From NCBI RefSeq assembly GCF_017303275.1, contig NZ_JAFKOJ010000002.1:62001-126000 (forward strand): DNA of 64,000 nucleotides. The letters are read 5' to 3'. Position 1 is the stretch's first letter; each line of letters begins with the position of its first letter. A program made the position numbers and the translations under genes. The DNA is from Bacillus sp. NTK034 (GTDB taxonomy: Bacteria > Bacillota > Bacilli > Bacillales > Cytobacillaceae). The notes beneath the pieces are model-generated. The model did not search any database. It worked only from the letters and a program-made list of their open reading frames with translations, and had not been told where the DNA came from. Shown piece after piece: positions 42,443 to 50,081 of this stretch.

Positions 42443-42463
42443 AAAGACCCGGCATTGCCGAGC
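42443..42463 (-). terminator. Attenuator-like hairpin between terD and terC
   Basis: Minus strand GGCTCGGC-AAT-GCCGGGTC followed by TTTTATG. It probably makes terD mRNA more abundant than the downstream genes. Confidence 0.55.
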
Positions 42464-42488
42464 CTTATTAAGCAAATATACCTCTTAT

Positions 42489-43070
42489 TTATCCAACCTG
42501 TAAACCAAAATCTTTTGCCAGTGCAGCCAATCCGCCCTGATATCCGCTTCCAATCGCACTGAATTTCCATTCTCCGTTATGTCTGTAAAGTTCTCCAACT
42601 ACCAGGGCAGTTTCAATAGAGAAATCTTCACCTAAGTCATAGCGGATCAACTCTTCGCCTGTATCTTCATTCAGGATCCTCACATAGGAATTTGATACCT
42701 GTCCAAAGTTCTGATTGCGTGCTTCTCCGTCATGAATCGTGATAGTGAACGTAATACGCTGTATGTTTGCAGGCACATTAGCCAGGTCAATTTTCACCTG
42801 CTCGTCATCGCCATCCCCTTCACCTGTACGGTTATCTCCAGTATGTACAACAGAACCATTAGCACCTGTAGTATTGTTGTAGAAAACAAAGTCGCTTTCA
42901 GAAGTTACCTTCCCAGTGTCTCCAAGCAGGAATACGGAAGAATCCAAATCGAAGTCATTTCCGCCATCGTATTTATTTGTGTCCCATCCAAGTCCGACTA
43001 TTACCTTAGTCATACCTGGGTTTGTTTTTGTTAAGTCAACTTTTTGTCCTTTTGATAAACTTACTGCCAT
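42489..43070 (-). CDS. TerD family calcium-binding stress protein
   Basis: 193-aa canonical Ter[29 protein letters not shown], the Ca sites [10 protein letters not shown] and [14 protein letters not shown], and [19 protein letters not shown]. Equivalent to B. subtilis YceD/YceE. First gene behind a perfect sigma-W-type promoter about 40 bases upstream. Confidence 0.96.
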   Translation of the reverse strand: MAVSLSKGQKVDLTKTNPGMTKVIVGLGWDTNKYDGGNDFDLDSSVFLLGDTGKVTSESDFVFYNNTTGANGSVVHTGDNRTGEGDGDDEQVKIDLANVPANIQRITFTITIHDGEARNQNFGQVSNSYVRILNEDTGEELIRYDLGEDFSIETALVVGELYRHNGEWKFSAIGSGYQGGLAALAKDFGLQVG

Positions 43071-43107
43071 TTCAACTCAAACCTCCATTATGTAGAATAA
43101 ATGTATT

Positions 43108-43133
43108 TACGCTATAAATCATGAAAAGTTTCA
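43108..43133 (-). promoter_or_regulatory. Sigma-W-type (ECF) promoter of terD-terC
   Basis: Minus strand: TGAAAC (43128-43133), exactly 16 bases, CGTA (43108-43111). Full consensus match; the expected leader is about 30 nt. Confidence 0.9.
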
Positions 43134-43179
43134 TAATCCATAAAAATATTTTTTCATATTCCAGGATTTATTTCAATAT

Positions 43180-43767
43180 TTAAGTCATCCATTTCGGCGG
43201 AGTGTTTTTATTCCAATAAATTGATCCAAGTTCATGGTGTGTCTGAAAATTATCATGGTGTGTGTGATAGTGAAAATTAAACCAGTATCCCTGCTGTGGA
43301 GGATGGTCCCTTCTTACATGGAAGCGAATGACATCTTCATTCGCCTTGCTATTGGTGATATGGAAGATTTTTTCCGACAAACCGCCCCCTGGAGTTTCTG
43401 TAACCTTTAAGTGAGCAAGACTTTCTTCGGGAAATTGCACCGCCACCTCCTGGATGGCTTTCTCAATATTTGGAAGTATCACCTCGTTAAACTCATCTTC
43501 AATAACAGGGCCTATCTTTGCACCAAACTTTTCATATGATTGTGCCTCAGCTTCTATAAGCATTTGCCTGATAAAGTCATCTTTATCAAAATTAGTATCT
43601 TCCTCTTCAGCAAGTTCTGCACTGTTTTCCGAGTTTTCCACATCAGAAGCTCTAGAAGCTTTTAACTGGCTGGTATTTTCATATAGAAAAGCCTGAGAAG
43701 GTGTGACGAGGCCAAATGTTAAAATGGTAACAAGTACAACAAAGGATTTTCTCAGCCAATTCGGCAT
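43180..43767 (-). CDS. ypjP: YpjP family secreted protein
   Basis: 195-aa protein with a signal peptide (LRKSFVVLVTILTFGLVTPSQA). After an acidic low-complexity stretch comes a conserved domain ending in His-rich RFHVRRDHPPQQGYWFNFHYHTHHDNFQTHHELGSIYW, split here only as a motif description. It resembles YpjP, the neighbour of thyB in B. subtilis; here the Ter island separates them. Function unknown; the histidines suggest metal binding. Confidence 0.8.
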   Translation of the reverse strand: MPNWLRKSFVVLVTILTFGLVTPSQAFLYENTSQLKASRASDVENSENSAELAEEEDTNFDKDDFIRQMLIEAEAQSYEKFGAKIGPVIEDEFNEVILPNIEKAIQEVAVQFPEESLAHLKVTETPGGGLSEKIFHITNSKANEDVIRFHVRRDHPPQQGYWFNFHYHTHHDNFQTHHELGSIYWNKNTPPKWMT

Positions 43768-43788
43768 GTTTTTTCGCCTTCCTTTCTG

Positions 43789-44967
43789 CTAAGCAAGGAT
43801 TTTCTTAAATATGCCGCTTTTTTCAATATTTGCGGCAGCTTGCTTTAATACATCTTCGGGCTGAACAAGTGCAATCCGGACATATCCCTCACCCCATTGG
43901 CCAAAGGCACTTCCAGGGGTTACGACTACGCCGGCGCGGTTAATCAAATCAACCGCAAAATCCCGGGAGGAGCTGTATCCATTTGGAACCTCTGCCCACA
44001 AGAACATTGACCCCTCCGGCTTGCTGATATCCCACCCGATATTTTTCAGCTCTTTTAATAATACATCTCTTCTTTTTCTATATGTTTCTCTCAAATCCTG
44101 CAAAAAAGAGGACTGATCATTCAATGCTTTCACTGCAGCTGACTGCACCGGCAAGAATACCCCATAATCCAAATTGGATTTGAAATTGGCCAGCAACGCA
44201 ATAAGCTGCTGATTACCGGCAGCATATGCCACCCTGCATCCTGCCATATTAAAGCTTTTTGATAGTGAATTCATTTCAATCCCTACATCCATTGCCCCTG
44301 TAACAGACAAAAAACTTAGAGGTTTCTTCTCATAATAAAGTTCTGAATAAGCAAAATCATGCAATACAGCAAAGCCGTACTTCTTTGCTAGTTGGATCAC
44401 CTGAAGAAAAAACTCTTCTGTCGCCATTGCAGGAACAGGATTGCCGGGGAAATTCAGAATCATTAATTTCGTGTTTGCGAGTATTTCATCAGGGATTTCA
44501 TCAAAATCCGGCAGGAAGCTACTGTCCTTTTTTAAGGGCATGCCGTACATCTGTGCCCCGGCCAATGCTGCACCTGCAGCATAAGCAGTATATCCAGGGT
44601 CCGGGACAAGGATATACTCTCCAGGGTCACACAGAACCATCGGCAAATGAACCAGACCGTCCTGGGAACCCATTAAAAGCAGCACCTCTGAAGTTTCAAG
44701 ATCTACTTCAAAATTTCGTTTATAATAGCTGCAGACTGCAGAATGAAATTCATTTGTACCTGTTAACGAGTACCCATATAATTCTGGTTCCCGGGTTCCT
44801 CTTGCTAACTCCTCCATAACAAAAGCGGGAGGGGGCAAATCAGGGCTGCCAATGCTCAAATCAATCACCGGAATTCCGTCTGAAAGTTTCGAATTCTTAA
44901 TTTGGGACAATTCAGCAAACACACTTTCCGGAAAAGAAGCCATTCTTTTTGAAATAGGAAATTCCAT
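43789..44967 (-). CDS. Class I/II PLP-dependent aminotransferase
   Basis: 392-aa fold-type I aminotransferase. Seen: IDLSIGSPDLPPP, ELYGYSLTGTNEF, MGSQDGLVHLPMVL, ILNFPGNPVPAMAT, AVLHDFAYSELYY and the PLP lysine in EMNSLSKSFNMAGCRV. It looks like the LL-diaminopimelate/alanine-type branch rather than the beta-cystathionase branch. The true substrate cannot be told from sequence. ATG 44967 follows GAGGAAGG; nine extra codons upstream are rejected. Confidence 0.85.
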   Translation of the reverse strand: MEFPISKRMASFPESVFAELSQIKNSKLSDGIPVIDLSIGSPDLPPPAFVMEELARGTREPELYGYSLTGTNEFHSAVCSYYKRNFEVDLETSEVLLLMGSQDGLVHLPMVLCDPGEYILVPDPGYTAYAAGAALAGAQMYGMPLKKDSSFLPDFDEIPDEILANTKLMILNFPGNPVPAMATEEFFLQVIQLAKKYGFAVLHDFAYSELYYEKKPLSFLSVTGAMDVGIEMNSLSKSFNMAGCRVAYAAGNQQLIALLANFKSNLDYGVFLPVQSAAVKALNDQSSFLQDLRETYRKRRDVLLKELKNIGWDISKPEGSMFLWAEVPNGYSSSRDFAVDLINRAGVVVTPGSAFGQWGEGYVRIALVQPEDVLKQAAANIEKSGIFKKILA

Positions 44968-45174
44968 AGTATCCTTCCTCGCTATGTATCTCAATTCTAT
45001 TTTTCTATTATACTTCTTTTCAAACCAAATTTAAATTGATTTCATGTATCCTTAAAAAGAACAATAGATATATAGTAAAAAATATATTTGCCGGATTATA
45101 AAGCAGCAAAGCGGGGAATAATAAGAACAAATCGTGTTCTTCAAGCCGAGGAGAATAAAAAGGGGGAAATTCAA

Positions 45175-45252
45175 ATGGATTGGTCTGTATTCTTTGTTAT
45201 TGCAAGCCTTTTGCTGATGGCTTACTTTGTTTATCTGGCCATCGCAGATTAA
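45175..45252 (+). CDS. Free-standing 25-residue single-helix membrane miniprotein
   Basis: ATG 45175 to TAA 45250-45252. Almost the entire peptide is one hydrophobic helix (VFFVIASLLLMAYFVYLAI) with MDWS before it and AD at the end. GGGGG precedes it by 8 bases and a strong terminator follows 5 bases after the stop. It lies alone between the aminotransferase and ypiP. I do not recognise it; the gene is too short for standard gene finders. Confidence 0.65.
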   Translation: MDWSVFFVIASLLLMAYFVYLAIAD

Positions 45253-45257
45253 ATAAG

Positions 45258-45284
45258 AAGGTGCCTGGTATTCAGGCACTTTTT
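45258..45284. terminator. Terminator of the 25-codon gene and of ypiP
   Basis: GTGCCTG-GTATT-CAGGCAC stem with TTTTTC on the plus strand. Confidence 0.85.
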
Positions 45285-45285
45285 C

Positions 45286-46068
45286 TTATTTTTCAATTAC
45301 CCCAAAATGAAATTTCGATGACTTTCTTTCAATTACTTTGAAGCCATATCGGTCAAACCTTGAACTTCTAAAGTGATCCTTCAGAACCACTCTCTGTCTG
45401 GCTGCTCTTTTTGCATGAAAAATAACTTCCTCTGACAGGTCCTCATAAACAGCAAAGTTCCTCAGTGCTTTAATCCCCTCTGACTCAAGGATTTTTTCTT
45501 CAAACATGGGATCAAAATAGACAACGTCATAACTGTCCGGGGGCAATTTTTTCAAATAAGGAAGGGCCATTGACGACTCCACCTTTATTCTTCTCATTGC
45601 CTGATTCATACTATCAAGCCCCGAGTCCCATTGTCTAAGGCCATTCGCCACCAAGAAGGAAAGATATTTATTTCCTTCCAGCCCTGTAACTTTGCCTTTA
45701 CTCCCTGCTGCATAACTGGCTGTTATGCTGTCCGAGGCCAGTCCAAGGGTACAATCTAGAATACTGCTGCCTTCTTTAAGCCCCGCAGCCTGAAGAAAAG
45801 GATCACCCTCTCCTTTTAGGAGACGCTTTACTCTGAACATCGCTGAACTGGGATGAAAGAAGAATGGCTGGCTTTCACCTATCGGAAATAGCTCCAAACG
45901 TTCTTTTCCAACTACTATGCAGTCTTCAGGAACTTGTTTTTGGATCATTCCTACAGACCTTTTATTCCTGCTGATATATTCTGCACCCAATTGTTCGGCA
46001 ATGTTTTTTGCTTTTTCTTTCATTGCTTCATTGGTGCGTCCGGCAGTTGTAATAATCATTGTGTTCAC
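45286..46068 (-). CDS. ypiP: Class I SAM-dependent methyltransferase, YpiP
   Basis: 260-aa protein. N-terminal KAKNIAEQLGAEYISRN region, then a Rossmann methyltransferase: SSILDCTLGLASDSI (motif I region), VTGLEGNKYLSFLVANGL, and YDVVYFDPMFEEK, which resembles the DPMFP active-site motif of RsmJ-type RNA methyltransferases. RNA (rRNA) modification is plausible but not shown. Order ypiP-brxA-ilvD follows B. subtilis in part. Confidence 0.8.
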   Translation of the reverse strand: MNTMIITTAGRTNEAMKEKAKNIAEQLGAEYISRNKRSVGMIQKQVPEDCIVVGKERLELFPIGESQPFFFHPSSAMFRVKRLLKGEGDPFLQAAGLKEGSSILDCTLGLASDSITASYAAGSKGKVTGLEGNKYLSFLVANGLRQWDSGLDSMNQAMRRIKVESSMALPYLKKLPPDSYDVVYFDPMFEEKILESEGIKALRNFAVYEDLSEEVIFHAKRAARQRVVLKDHFRSSRFDRYGFKVIERKSSKFHFGVIEK

Positions 46069-46138
46069 CTGAATTTCTTAATTTTGCTATAAAAAAAGGG
46101 TGCCAGCAGACACCCCGTTTTGTTTAATCTTTATATTC

Positions 46139-46573
46139 TCAGCAATTCGCCTCAAAAGCCGCAAGAAGATTTTCCATGATCGCTTCCATGGAATGGTCTT
46201 CAATATCATGGCGGTGAATGAAGTGCACAACTTCCTTCCCTTTTAAAACAGCCATAGAAGGAGATGAAGGCTCATATCCATCAAAGTACTCGCGCATTTT
46301 AGCTGTAGCTTCTTTATCCTGTCCTGCAAACACCGTCACTAAATGATCAGGTTTCTTTTCACTGCGTAAAACGGCCTGTGTAGCTGCCGGCCGAGCCAGT
46401 CCAGCAGCACAGCCGCAAACTGAATTGACAACAACAAGAGCTGTTCCTTCAAGACCTTCCATAAACTGCTCTACATCCTCTGAAGCCGTCAGCTCTTTAA
46501 AACCAGCCTGTACAAGCTCCTCACGCATCGGCTTTACCATTTGTTTCATATATTCTTCATATGCCATAGACAT
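46139..46573 (-). CDS. brxA: Bacilliredoxin BrxA/YphP
   Basis: 144-aa DUF1094 thioredoxin-fold protein with the CGC active site in NSVCGCAAGLARPA. It removes bacillithiol from mixed disulfides on proteins such as MetE and OhrR. ATG follows GGAGGAGG. Upstream at 46613-46628 a palindrome CATAC-TATAAC-GTATG sits in the probable promoter region. Confidence 0.93.
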   Translation of the reverse strand: MSMAYEEYMKQMVKPMREELVQAGFKELTASEDVEQFMEGLEGTALVVVNSVCGCAAGLARPAATQAVLRSEKKPDHLVTVFAGQDKEATAKMREYFDGYEPSSPSMAVLKGKEVVHFIHRHDIEDHSMEAIMENLLAAFEANC

Positions 46574-46612
46574 AAAATTGCCTCCTCCTTAAGCTGCAGT
46601 TTGTAAAGTAAG

Positions 46613-46628
46613 CATACTATAACGTATG
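46613..46628. promoter_or_regulatory. Palindrome upstream of brxA
   Basis: CATAC (46613-46617) and GTATG (46624-46628) with a 6-base centre that includes TATAAC, so it may overlap the -10. A redox regulator site is possible but unproved. Confidence 0.35.
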
Positions 46629-46742
46629 ATCTTTATGCAATTTTTCTATGCCGGGTATTACTTTGTAATCCGTTTTATCGTCCTATTACGGTATTCTATC
46701 GTCCTAAATCACATACATATCGGCCAAAAACTCTTATCACCA

Positions 46743-46774
46743 AGAAAGCCAGTCATAAATGACCGGCTTTCTTA
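46743..46774 (-). terminator. Terminator of ilvD
   Basis: AAGAAAGCC/GGCTTTCTT extended by GTCA/TGAC stem, just past the ilvD stop. Confidence 0.85.
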
Positions 46775-46780
46775 ACATTA

Positions 46781-48466
46781 TTAAATTTTCATAACGCCGC
46801 CTGTGCTGGCATTGGTTACAAGCTTCGAATAACGGGCAAGATACCCTTTTTTGACCTTTGGCTCGAAGCCTTGCCAATTGGCTTTGCGTTCTTCAAATTC
46901 TTCATCGGAGATTTCCAGGTTGATTGTACGGTTATTCAAATCCAATTCAATGATATCTCCATTTTCCACGAATGCAATAGGCCCGCCTTCAGCAGCCTCA
47001 GGAGAAATGTGCCCAATGCTGATTCCCCTGGAAGCCCCTGAGAAACGGCCATCTGTAATCAGGCCGACTTTTGCCCCAAGTCCCCGGCCAACAATCTGGG
47101 AAGTAGGTGCAAGCATCTCCGGCATTCCAGGCCCTCCTTTGGGACCCTCATATCGAATGACTACAACATGGCCTTCCTGCACTTTACCGGTAATTATTCC
47201 GGATAATGCCTCTTCCTGCGAATCAAAGCAGATGGCTGGTCCTCTATGGTATCCGCCTACTGATTCATCAACAGCACCGACTTTTATAATTGATCCTTCA
47301 GGAGCAAGATTTCCAAACAGAACTGCCAGCCCTCCGCGTTCAGAATGCGGATTCTCCAGGGTACGGATTACGTTTTTATCCAGGATTTCACTGCCTGCTA
47401 CATTCTCCTTTAGAGGTTTGCCGGTAACTGTCAGACAATCTCCATTCAGAGCGTCCGGCTTTTTAAGCAATTCATTGATGATCGCACTGACTCCGCCCGC
47501 ATTATGAACATCTTCAATATGATAATCTGAAGCAGGAGCAATCTTCGCTAAATGCGGAACCCGGTTGGCAATCTGATTAATTCGTTCAATCGGATATTCA
47601 AATTCGGCTTCGTGAGCAAGTGCCAATGTGTGAAGAACTGTATTGGTTGACCCGCCCATTGCCATATCCAGGGCAAATGCATTGTCAATCGCATCAATTG
47701 TAACGATATCGCGCGGCTTGATGTCTTTTTTTATTAATTCCATCAGCTGCTTGGCTGAACGTTTAACAAACTCTTTTCTCTCTTCTGATACTGCCAGAAT
47801 CGTCCCATTGCCAGGAAGTGCAAGACCCAGCCCTTCTGCCAGACAGTTCATGGAATTTGCAGTGAACATTCCGGAACATGATCCGCAAGTCGGACAGGCA
47901 ACCTGCTCGATTTCCTGAAGCCTTTTTTCATCGATTTGTCCAGATTCAAAGGCACCTACACCCTCAAAGACAGAGCTTAAAGATAAAGGTTTTCCGCTTG
48001 AATCAACGCCAGCTTTCATCGGGCCTCCGCTGACAAAAACGGTTGGAATATTAACCCGTAAGGCCCCCATCATCATTCCAGGCGTAATTTTATCGCAGTT
48101 CGGGATACAGACCATTCCGTCAAACCAGTGTGCAGAAACAACTGTTTCAAGTGAGTCTGCAATGATTTCGCGGCTTGGCAGAGAATAGCGCATGCCAATA
48201 TGGCCCATGGCAATTCCATCATCTACTCCGATGGTATTAAATTCAAATGGAACTCCTCCTGCTTCACGGATTGCTTCTTTAACAATTTTACCGAATTCCT
48301 GCAAATGCACATGTCCAGGTACGATATCAATATAGGAATTGCACACAGCAATAAATGGTTTTCCGAAATCCTCTTCCTTTACCCCGGCAGCACGCAGCAA
48401 GCTGCGGTGCGGAGCCCGGTCTGTGCCTTTTTTGATCATATCACTTCTCATCTGTGAACCAGTCAT
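46781..48466 (-). CDS. ilvD: Dihydroxy-acid dehydratase
   Basis: 561-aa iron-sulfur dehydratase of branched-chain amino acid synthesis. Seen: the N-terminal [13 protein letters not shown], the cluster cysteines in [11 protein letters not shown] and [41 protein letters not shown] and [24 protein letters not shown]. Length is normal. Promoter with a CodY-like box about 100 bases upstream. Confidence 0.97.
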   Translation of the reverse strand: MTGSQMRSDMIKKGTDRAPHRSLLRAAGVKEEDFGKPFIAVCNSYIDIVPGHVHLQEFGKIVKEAIREAGGVPFEFNTIGVDDGIAMGHIGMRYSLPSREIIADSLETVVSAHWFDGMVCIPNCDKITPGMMMGALRVNIPTVFVSGGPMKAGVDSSGKPLSLSSVFEGVGAFESGQIDEKRLQEIEQVACPTCGSCSGMFTANSMNCLAEGLGLALPGNGTILAVSEERKEFVKRSAKQLMELIKKDIKPRDIVTIDAIDNAFALDMAMGGSTNTVLHTLALAHEAEFEYPIERINQIANRVPHLAKIAPASDYHIEDVHNAGGVSAIINELLKKPDALNGDCLTVTGKPLKENVAGSEILDKNVIRTLENPHSERGGLAVLFGNLAPEGSIIKVGAVDESVGGYHRGPAICFDSQEEALSGIITGKVQEGHVVVIRYEGPKGGPGMPEMLAPTSQIVGRGLGAKVGLITDGRFSGASRGISIGHISPEAAEGGPIAFVENGDIIELDLNNRTINLEISDEEFEERKANWQGFEPKVKKGYLARYSKLVTNASTGGVMKI

Positions 48467-48558
48467 AGTATGTAATACCTCCGTTTACCCTAGATTCATA
48501 ATCTCTTATTCTATGGGAATAATATGATAAGCCTCCTGCTCCCAAATATTTTCTTTCC

Positions 48559-48587
48559 AATATAGACCCTTTTTCGGATAATTTCAA
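48559..48587 (-). promoter_or_regulatory. ilvD promoter overlapped by a CodY-like box
   Basis: Minus strand: -35 TTGAAA (48582-48587), 17-base spacer, -10 TATATT (48559-48564). Bases 48569-48583 read AATTATCCGAAAAAG, matching the CodY box AATTTTCWGAAAATT at 11 of 15 positions. Confidence 0.65.
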
Positions 48588-48769
48588 TAATTTTTACAAA
48601 TTTATTATAATTTTTCGCTTTAAATGGGTGAAACTGCAGTGTATGCAAGTTATGGAATTCAATAATATGGGACCATCAATAAAAAACCGGGCACACATTT
48701 TTGCTTCAGTCGTTTCCTTACTGCTGCCTTCATTCCTAAGACGCCGGGAACAATTCCTTATATGCCCAA

Positions 48770-48812
48770 CAAAAAAACCGCTCCAGATTTTCATTCTGTG
48801 AGCGGTTTTTTT
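48770..48812 (-). terminator. Terminator of the cvfC/ypgR gene
   Basis: AAACCGCTC...GAGCGGTTT stem with T's on the minus strand. The gap 48588-48769 holds no supported gene. Confidence 0.8.
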
Positions 48813-48819
48813 CCTGTAA

Positions 48820-49956
48820 TTATTCCTGGCCCTGTTTCCGGGATTCAGTCATCTGTTTCCAAACTGACCCTTTTGCTTCTTCTCCATGTTCAATTCTTTC
48901 AATAGCCAATTTGATTTGCATGCTGACTTCGAATTCCGGATCGTCTTCTGCTGCTTTTAAAGCAGGAAGCACACTTTCATCACCCACTTCGTAAAGGAAC
49001 ATAGCCGCACGCCAGCGCACAAGTTTACTGTCATCCTGCAGTGCTTCCTTCATGGCGTCCATTGCTTCTTCAAATCCCAGGTCTGACAAACAATCCCCTG
49101 CTGTACGTCTTACAGTGACCGTTTTATCCTTTAATGCTTTGTACAGGAGAGGCAGGACACTCTTATCCTCAATCATCCCAAGATAAACTGTCGCAAGTCT
49201 TCTGATTGAAGCCTTCTCATCTTTAAGCGCTTTTTCAAGCACAGGCAGGTCCTCCAGTTCAGGATCATCCATCTGTTCGAGTTTTTGATAGCGCTCCCGC
49301 CAATCCGGGGAATCCAGATCTTCGACAGACAGTTTAAGAAGGGAACGTGCGTGTTTTTCCTCCGCTTTATCCGGGCTTTTTGCCGTTTTAACAAGTATCT
49401 GGAGTCTTACTTCTGGATAGGCAGCCATTAGTTCTTCAACAATATCATGGCCAACTTGGTCAAAGTCTCCATAGCGGACACCGAATTCTTTCCACTTGCG
49501 GACCATGACAACGTTATCAGCAGGATCCTGGGCCTCTGAAACAGCACTGATAAAGTTTTCAGGAAGTCCAAAGCGCTTTTCTTCTGTGCCGTCAGTCAGT
49601 TTCACCTGCATGGGAATTCCTTTATACATTTGGACTAACACTTGGACTTCGCCAAAATGTTCATCGATGCCGTTGTCTTCTGTGCCTTCATTTTCCACAT
49701 CCTCGCCAAAAGCGGATCTTACTTGAGGGAGAAGCTCTTTCCAGTCATATTTCGCATTTCTTTCGACAGCAAGGAAATCGGCAACATGGTACACCCCTTT
49801 GATTCCTTCAATTTCAAGTATATCTAGAATAATCTTTGGAGCTCCTTCCTTTTTTTCCTTTTTATAATTATTGGCCTTCCCCATCGGAAGCTCTTCATCA
49901 AGAATAACCTTCATAGTGTTTGGACTTGGTGTTGGTTCGATTGCTTTTATTCTCAA
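48820..49956 (-). CDS. CvfC/YpgR family protein: Nfu-like N-terminus with HEAT repeats
   Basis: 378-aa protein. The N-terminal ~90 residues (RIKAIEPTPSPNTMKVILDEELP, GVYHVADFLAVERNAKYDW) match the Nfu_N scaffold domain. Residues about 220-375 are HEAT repeats with regular leucine helices (PVLEKALKDEKASIRRLATVYLG, LLYKALKDKTVTVRRTAGDCL). Called conserved virulence factor C in staphylococci; function unclear, perhaps iron-sulfur maturation. I start at TTG 49956, after AAAGGGTG; the GTG shown upstream is part of that ribosome site. Confidence 0.82.
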   Translation of the reverse strand: MRIKAIEPTPSPNTMKVILDEELPMGKANNYKKEKKEGAPKIILDILEIEGIKGVYHVADFLAVERNAKYDWKELLPQVRSAFGEDVENEGTEDNGIDEHFGEVQVLVQMYKGIPMQVKLTDGTEEKRFGLPENFISAVSEAQDPADNVVMVRKWKEFGVRYGDFDQVGHDIVEELMAAYPEVRLQILVKTAKSPDKAEEKHARSLLKLSVEDLDSPDWRERYQKLEQMDDPELEDLPVLEKALKDEKASIRRLATVYLGMIEDKSVLPLLYKALKDKTVTVRRTAGDCLSDLGFEEAMDAMKEALQDDSKLVRWRAAMFLYEVGDESVLPALKAAEDDPEFEVSMQIKLAIERIEHGEEAKGSVWKQMTESRKQGQE

Positions 49957-50053
49957 AAGTATCACCCTTTTTTATATATTCACGATGGTAACTGGTATTA
50001 TTTTAACATAAGGAGATTATCGAGGCATTTTAGCTGTTTCTGAATATGCAAAG

Positions 50054-50079
50054 AAACCCGGGAAAAATCCCCGGGTATG
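50054..50079 (-). terminator. Terminator of the ABC-F gene
   Basis: ACCCGGGG-ATTTTT-CCCGGGT stem and TTCTTTG tail on the minus strand. Confidence 0.8.
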
Positions 50080-50081
50080 AA

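Noticed and set aside
32213..43133. Ter island as a prophage or transposon
   Set aside because: No integrase, transposase, tRNA or terminal repeats were seen at either end; codon use looks like the neighbours.
46851..47507. 218-codon plus-strand frame inside ilvD
   Set aside because: Antisense shadow of a highly conserved gene; no start signals.
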